Assembly: GCA_050292445.1 (NCBI GenBank)
Contig: JBNKLQ010000236.1
Span: forward strand, 1 to 9,573
DNA from: Leptofilum sp050292445
GTDB lineage: Bacteria; Chloroflexota; Anaerolineae; Promineifilales; Promineifilaceae
Direction: 5' to 3'
DNA length: 9,573 nucleotides
Positions 5,879 to 9,573 of this stretch are shown here, in pieces. The notes below the pieces were generated by a model. It was not told the origin of the DNA. It worked only from the letters and a program-made list of their open reading frames with translations, and did no database searches. The position numbers were made by a program, and so were the translations under genes. The first letter of the stretch is position 1. Every line of letters starts with the position of its first letter.

Positions 5879-8722
5879 TCAACGTAGCTCTTGCAGCGTT
5901 TTGTACTCTGGATCCGCTTCTTTGGCGCAAGCATCCATTTGTTGGCGTGTTGGCGCGGTCAGTTCGCTCATGCAGGCGACGTAGAGCTGCCCTTTTTGCT
6001 GCGCAGCGGCTAACAGCGGTTCGATGGGCTGTCCGGCATAGGCAGCGTTGATCACGTCACCCCACCAGCGGCTGAGAGGGAAGTCGCTAATCATTGAAGG
6101 GGTTGTGACAGTAGAATGAGCCGCTTGTCGTTCGAGCGAGGTGCGGAAAACGGCCGCATTCTCTGCACCCACGGCCGCTTCCCACGCGGCCGATTCTGCC
6201 ACAGAGATGCGTGCTGGCACGCTTTGTGGTGCTTCGGGGTGGCCAGACAAAAACACAAGCCACGCCCAGCACGCTTGTGGGTTGGGTGCCTGGCGGGAGA
6301 TGAACAGGCCGGAAGCGGTTGGGGGATCGATACGGCCGTTAAAAATAGGCAGGGCTGCTGGTCTGACAAATTCAGGAATTTCTCCCACGGTAAAGCCCCC
6401 ATACAGCGCTGCCAGGTCACCCCAAAACGGAGCTTTGCCACTGACGACCAGCTGTTCTTGTGCACTGTGATTGTCATCCCACTCTTGCGAACCCAGGTTG
6501 ATGACCTGATGCATCACGCCGTCATTGTGCAACACCACCAGCAGTTCCAGGGCATTGAGCAGGTTAGGGTTATCAAAGTTTATGCTGGGCGGGTTGGTTG
6601 AGACATCATATGGATAAACGCCCTGGTCGGTCAGGAACCAGCTGAGCACATCCCCCTGGAAGGGAACGATGCCGTGCGTCACACCTGCTTCAGGATTGAT
6701 GCTCTGGCTGGCCAACGCCAACATATCTTCCAATTTCCAGTTTAAATCAGGTGGCTCAATGCCTTGGGCCGCCAGCAGATCGGCATTGTAGTAAATGACT
6801 GTTGGGGAGACGTTATTGGGCAGCCCATAGAGCTCGCCACTCATGGTGAACTGCGCCAACAGGCCAGGATAAAAGTCATCGGCCAGGCCAGTTTCGTCGG
6901 CAGCCAGCAGTGGTGTCAGACTGTAAAGCAGCTCCGTATGTTCTGGCCTTGGGGGGAAGGAGGCAAAGCAGTCAAACTGCTCGGCCATTTGCTCGATGCC
7001 AAAAAAGCCGCCTGCACCGGGCAAGATGTTGTCGGTGACGGTTACCCGAACGGCCGTTTGTGAAGCATTAAATTCGTCTGCGATGGCCTGGATGGTGGTC
7101 AAGGAGCTGTGGGCAAAATGATCAGCATAATAGTTGATGACCGTGACGCCCGGTTCGGTTGCTTCTGGAATTGGCGTGGCAACGACGATCGGTTCGGCCG
7201 TGGCGATGGGTGCTGCCTCTGGTTCTGTTGATAGGTCTGTAGGCAAGACGGCCGTTAAATCTGACCCATCCACCATCGCTTCAGCCAAAAGCGGCAGCAC
7301 GGTTTGCAAAACTGGAGACGATCTATCAAAAAAAGCGTGTTCAACAGCGTAGCCAACGGCCGAATCTTCACCTAAACGCGACTGCCAATAATCATCTGCT
7401 TCAGCCACTGTGGGCCTGGCTGGCAGGCGGGAGGCGCGGGTGATGTCCGGCGGGGGATTATTGGTCAGGAATTTGAGCCAGGTCCAGGCGGCGTCTGGCT
7501 GAGTAGACCCGGCGCTGATCACCAGGCAATCGACGTACCCGGTGCTGCTGTTAACGCCTTCCACCTGAGGCACCGGAGCCATTTGTACATTGCTCACAGA
7601 GGTCTCGCGATAGTTGTAGTTTTGCTGCGTGTCCAGCCACATGGCGGCCTGATTATTATTGATCAGGTTATCGGCCGTTTGGAAATCATCTGTGGCCAAG
7701 ATAGCCCCCTCGGCGATCAGCGCGGCGTAAGCGTCAGCCAACGGCTCCAGGCTGGCGGCCAGGGTTTTGCCGCCTGCGCTGGCGTTGGCGGCGACAAAGG
7801 GGGCCAGCAGTTCGGCGGAACCGCCAACAGCCACAAACCCGTACTGTTGGTCCGCACCCTGGCCGGGCCGGGCGGTGGCTTGGACGGCGGCTAAAAAGTC
7901 GGCCCAGGTCCAGTCTGGCGCGGGGGGAGCGATGCCTGCTTCGGCAAACAGATCTGCGTTGTAAAAGATGAGGTTCAGGCTGAGATGGACGGGCAGGCCA
8001 GTAAGTTGGTTGCCGGACTGGCAGGCCTCTAATGTGCCCGGCCAAAAGTCCGCGCTGTTGAAGGTAGCATCGGCGTCGCGCAACGGCTCCAGGCTGCGAA
8101 ACGCACCGCTGCTGCTGCCCAAATTGACATGATCGATAACGGCCGTATCTGCCAAAGAAGCAAGCTGGCTGGGACTGATCCCTGCATTGCCCACGGCATT
8201 GTCAAGCGGCACAAACTGGACGTTGATCTCTGGATAAAGCGCTTCAAACTGGTCGATGCGGGCCTGGTACCCAGGCTGCTCAAAACTGCGGGCGGCAAAG
8301 GTAATGGTGATCGGGTCATCCGTATTGGGGATGGGGGTGGCAACGGCCGTTGGCTCCGCCTGATCGGCTGTTTCTTCCAAGTTTTGCCACCAGTAAATGC
8401 CACCGACAGCCAGCAGCAAAATGACCAAGGCCAGCGCAGTGCGCAGCGATACACGAATATTGTTCATCATCTTTTCCCTCCGCAACCGTTGATACAGCTG
8501 CTGTTGAATTTGCGCTGCCTGGGCTGGCCGAAGCAGGTGGTGGGGACGGCTGTTAGACAGCCGTTGGCTGAGTTCGCTTTCCTGGGCCAGCCAGTGGCGA
8601 CATTGCGGACAGTTTTGCAGGTGGGTTTGTACGGCCGTTTTCTGCTCCGGCGTCAGGGTGTTGTCCAAATAGGCTTCCAGGGTAGGGATGGTGAGGTGTG
8701 GCTGGGCAAAGTTTTCTAGCAT
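5879..8722 (-). CDS. transmembrane zinc-finger anti-sigma factor with two tandem extracellular solute-binding domains
   Basis: A 947-residue single-pass membrane protein, predicted to hold the partner ECF sigma factor and release it on an external cue. Residues 1-50 are a zinc-binding anti-sigma domain: H34-x3-C38-x2-C41 (HLQNCPQC), with H9 as a possible fourth ligand. One TM helix lies at about 95-112, with basic residues before it (RLRREK, 79-84), so the N-terminus is inside. After a Pro/Thr/Glu linker come two family-1 (MalE-like, sugar-type) solute-binding domains: about 136-490, with GLPVHLSLNLIFYNADLFAEAG, and about 525-915, with GLPNNVSPTVIYYNADLLAAQG. A second acidic/proline linker (about 495-525) joins them. 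The last 32 residues carry C917 and C932. The ATG overlaps the sigma gene by 7 nt and is preceded by AAGGTGG. No ABC permease or ATPase is near, so sensing rather than uptake is inferred. The fusion shows no frameshift and its coding style matches its neighbours. Confidence 0.88.
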   Translation of the reverse strand: MLENFAQPHLTIPTLEAYLDNTLTPEQKTAVQTHLQNCPQCRHWLAQESELSQRLSNSRPHHLLRPAQAAQIQQQLYQRLRREKMMNNIRVSLRTALALVILLLAVGGIYWWQNLEETADQAEPTAVATPIPNTDDPITITFAARSFEQPGYQARIDQFEALYPEINVQFVPLDNAVGNAGISPSQLASLADTAVIDHVNLGSSSGAFRSLEPLRDADATFNSADFWPGTLEACQSGNQLTGLPVHLSLNLIFYNADLFAEAGIAPPAPDWTWADFLAAVQATARPGQGADQQYGFVAVGGSAELLAPFVAANASAGGKTLAASLEPLADAYAALIAEGAILATDDFQTADNLINNNQAAMWLDTQQNYNYRETSVSNVQMAPVPQVEGVNSSTGYVDCLVISAGSTQPDAAWTWLKFLTNNPPPDITRASRLPARPTVAEADDYWQSRLGEDSAVGYAVEHAFFDRSSPVLQTVLPLLAEAMVDGSDLTAVLPTDLSTEPEAAPIATAEPIVVATPIPEATEPGVTVINYYADHFAHSSLTTIQAIADEFNASQTAVRVTVTDNILPGAGGFFGIEQMAEQFDCFASFPPRPEHTELLYSLTPLLAADETGLADDFYPGLLAQFTMSGELYGLPNNVSPTVIYYNADLLAAQGIEPPDLNWKLEDMLALASQSINPEAGVTHGIVPFQGDVLSWFLTDQGVYPYDVSTNPPSINFDNPNLLNALELLVVLHNDGVMHQVINLGSQEWDDNHSAQEQLVVSGKAPFWGDLAALYGGFTVGEIPEFVRPAALPIFNGRIDPPTASGLFISRQAPNPQACWAWLVFLSGHPEAPQSVPARISVAESAAWEAAVGAENAAVFRTSLERQAAHSTVTTPSMISDFPLSRWWGDVINAAYAGQPIEPLLAAAQQKGQLYVACMSELTAPTRQQMDACAKEADPEYKTLQELR

Positions 8723-9297
8723 GATTCCACCTTTGGCGGCACGGGCAGGGGAGCCAGTTCCTGCAAGCTAAGCAGCCGACGCAGCTGCTGCCGTCCTTCA
8801 TGAAGCTGCTGGTAGACGCGGTTCACGGGCCGGTTTAAAACCTGGGCTACTTCGCCAGCGGGCAGGTCGTGCTGATAGCGCAAGATCAGCGGCAGCCGCA
8901 GCCGATCATCCAGTGCATCTACTAAATGCCATAGGTCACTCTTTTGCTGCCGTTGGGCTATTTGCGTTTCAACGGGAGCATCATGGCTAAACAGATTGCC
9001 GCGCAGCGCCTCCAGCGAAATGATTTGTCGGACTTTATGACGGCGCAGCCGGGAACGACATTTGTTAACGGCGATGGCGATGAGCCAGGTTTCTAGCGAG
9101 GCGTCCTCCTGAAAGGAGGCAATCTTTTGGAAGGTGGCTAAAAAGGTGTCTTGCACCACGTCTGCAGCCGTTTCCTCATTGCGCATGATGGTGCAGGCAA
9201 GGTTGTATAGTCGCTGCCGATATTTACGAAACAGCAGAGAAAACGCTTCCAGGTCACCATCTTGGCATCGCTGCACGAGTTGCTGTTGGTCGTTCAT
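8716..9297 (-). CDS. ECF-type RNA polymerase sigma factor
   Basis: A 193-residue sigma-70-family factor with only regions 2 and 4. Region 2 spans about 10-86 and includes AADVVQDTFLATF (44-56), the core-polymerase contact of region 2.2, and TWLIAIAVNKCRSRLRR (70-86), the -10-recognising region 2.4. Region 4 spans about 120-175, with the helix-turn-helix LPAGEVAQVLNRPVNRVYQQ (145-164) for the -35 element. A short proline-rich tail (APLPVPP) ends the protein. Its last codons overlap the anti-sigma start (ATGCTAG), so the two are translationally coupled and presumably made in fixed proportion. MNDQQQLVQRCQDGDLEAF is a typical ECF start. However, no good Shine-Dalgarno precedes the ATG at 9297, and I could not recognise an ECF-type promoter in the 44 bp between the start and the hairpin at 9342-9389. 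Its regulon cannot be told from this window. Confidence 0.92.
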   Translation of the reverse strand: MNDQQQLVQRCQDGDLEAFSLLFRKYRQRLYNLACTIMRNEETAADVVQDTFLATFQKIASFQEDASLETWLIAIAVNKCRSRLRRHKVRQIISLEALRGNLFSHDAPVETQIAQRQQKSDLWHLVDALDDRLRLPLILRYQHDLPAGEVAQVLNRPVNRVYQQLHEGRQQLRRLLSLQELAPLPVPPKVESC

Positions 9298-9341
9298 TGC
9301 TTATTGGACGCGAAAAGGGAGAGATTCTTAGAAATTGGTGT

Positions 9342-9389
9342 GTGAGGCGTGAAACGTGAGGCGTGAGAAAATCACGTTTCACGCCTCAC
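9342..9389. repeat. long hairpin repeat (REP-like), copy 2
   Basis: GTGAGGCGTGAAACGTGA (9342-9359) and TCACGTTTCACGCCTCAC (9372-9389) form a perfect 18-bp stem. The 12-nt loop repeats part of the arm (GGCGTGAG). It starts 1 bp behind the stop codon of the LLM-class oxidoreductase and 44 bp before the sigma gene. Its core GCGTGAAACGT is identical to that of the hairpin at 5830-5875. Confidence 0.82.
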
Positions 9390-9390
9390 G

Positions 9391-9573
9391 CTAAAGCCCA
9401 ATCAGCTTGGCAAATTCTTCGACTGCTTGCAGATGTTTTTGCGGTATGTTGAAACCCATGCCCATCGTGTTGAAGGAGATGTGGCTGGCACCTGCTGCTT
9501 GCCAACCCGCGAGGTTGTTTTGCCAGGCGTCGGGGCCGTCTTTGACATGCAGGCGGGGTTCCATGCCGATGTC
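9391..9573 (-). CDS. LLM-class flavin oxidoreductase, probably F420-dependent, C-terminal part only
   Basis: The last 60 residues of a luciferase-like (TIM-barrel) oxidoreductase; the rest lies beyond the right edge. Visible are the opening IGMEPRLHVKDGPDAWQNNL, the segment GWQAAGASHISFNTMGMGF and the ending HLQAVEEFAKLIGL. The HIS-NTMG strand followed by a helix with FA is the usual C-terminus of the F420-dependent LLM subfamily, whose members reduce or oxidise organic substrates using the deazaflavin F420. Bacterial LLM proteins may instead use FMN, so the cofactor is inferred. The stop (9391-9393) is followed after 1 bp by the hairpin at 9342-9389, then the sigma gene 93 bp from the stop. 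It may be upstream of, or separate from, the sigma operon. Confidence 0.75.
   Translation of the reverse strand, partial: DIGMEPRLHVKDGPDAWQNNLAGWQAAGASHISFNTMGMGFNIPQKHLQAVEEFAKLIGL

Larger units (their letters stand above)
1855..8638. repeat. dispersed palindromic octamer ACGGCCGT, 15 copies
   Basis: Exact copies start at 1855, 1951, 2253, 2488, 2870, 3980, 4436, 4651, 5413, 6332, 7050, 7248, 8139, 8343 and 8631. Near copies TCGGCCGT lie at 4670, 7194 and 7671. Copies fall in all three codon phases: ACG-GCC-GTT gives Thr-Ala-Val, GGC-CGT gives Gly-Arg, CGG-CCG gives Arg-Pro. One lies in an untranslated leader at 4651. With equal base frequencies about 0.15 copies would be expected in a window of this size. 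No copy occurs in 1-1740. The behaviour resembles HIP1 of cyanobacteria, a highly iterated palindrome of unsettled function. Confidence 0.85.

Noticed and set aside
6116..6601. A 161-codon plus-strand frame opposite the second solute-binding domain
   Set aside because: Antisense shadow with no family signature; composition simply mirrors the real gene.
8129..8719. A 196-codon plus-strand frame opposite the anti-sigma N-terminus
   Set aside because: Antisense shadow of a GC-rich gene. No domain pattern and no ribosome binding site, and the opposite strand encodes clear ZAS, TM and SBP features.
5879..8722. Sugar ABC transporter binding proteins as part of an uptake operon
   Set aside because: Both SBP domains are on one polypeptide behind a zinc-finger domain and TM helix, and no permease or ATPase gene flanks them.

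Overview
The window looks like bacterial accessory chromosome. The gene types (a PocR-type regulator, classical SDR enzymes, an LLM-class oxidoreductase of the F420-dependent kind, an ECF sigma factor and a periplasmic-binding-like ectodomain tethered to the membrane) and a heavily iterated ACGGCCGT octamer suggest an Anaerolineae-like Chloroflexota. That taxonomic call is an inference from style, not a database match.

Left region (1-1740) is a mosaic of broken mobile DNA. Positions 1 to about 230 encode, on the minus strand, two transmembrane segments of an RND/MMPL-type exporter. This runs directly into a 5'-truncated group II intron. The intron keeps the second half of a reverse transcriptase/maturase with a C-terminal HNH endonuclease (237-1472), followed by foldable intron domains V and VI ending at 1590. 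The 3' exon (1591-1740) is the last 49 codons of an integron-integrase-like tyrosine recombinase, interrupted just after its HxxR-containing box. The 5' part of the recombinase and the 5' half of the intron are absent.

Middle region (1741-5878) holds four intact genes. An NADP-type SDR and, behind its own promoter, an HTH-PocR regulator point right. A lipoprotein of unknown function and an NAD-type SDR point left. The two groups converge on a dyad at 3667-3698.

Right region (5879-9573), all on the minus strand, is the most interesting part. An ECF sigma factor overlaps by 7 nt a 947-residue membrane protein. That protein has an N-terminal zinc-binding anti-sigma domain, one transmembrane helix and two tandem family-1 solute-binding-protein domains outside the cell. 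No ABC permease or ATPase is present, so the binding domains are probably used for sensing: ligand capture outside would control sigma release inside. Two long related hairpins (5830-5875 and 9342-9389) sit 1-3 bp behind stop codons and bracket this operon. Upstream lies the C-terminus of an LLM-class flavin oxidoreductase.

Across 1855-8638 the perfect palindrome ACGGCCGT occurs 15 times, in all reading frames and in one leader. It is absent from the mobile-element region at the left. No tRNA, rRNA or CRISPR array was seen.
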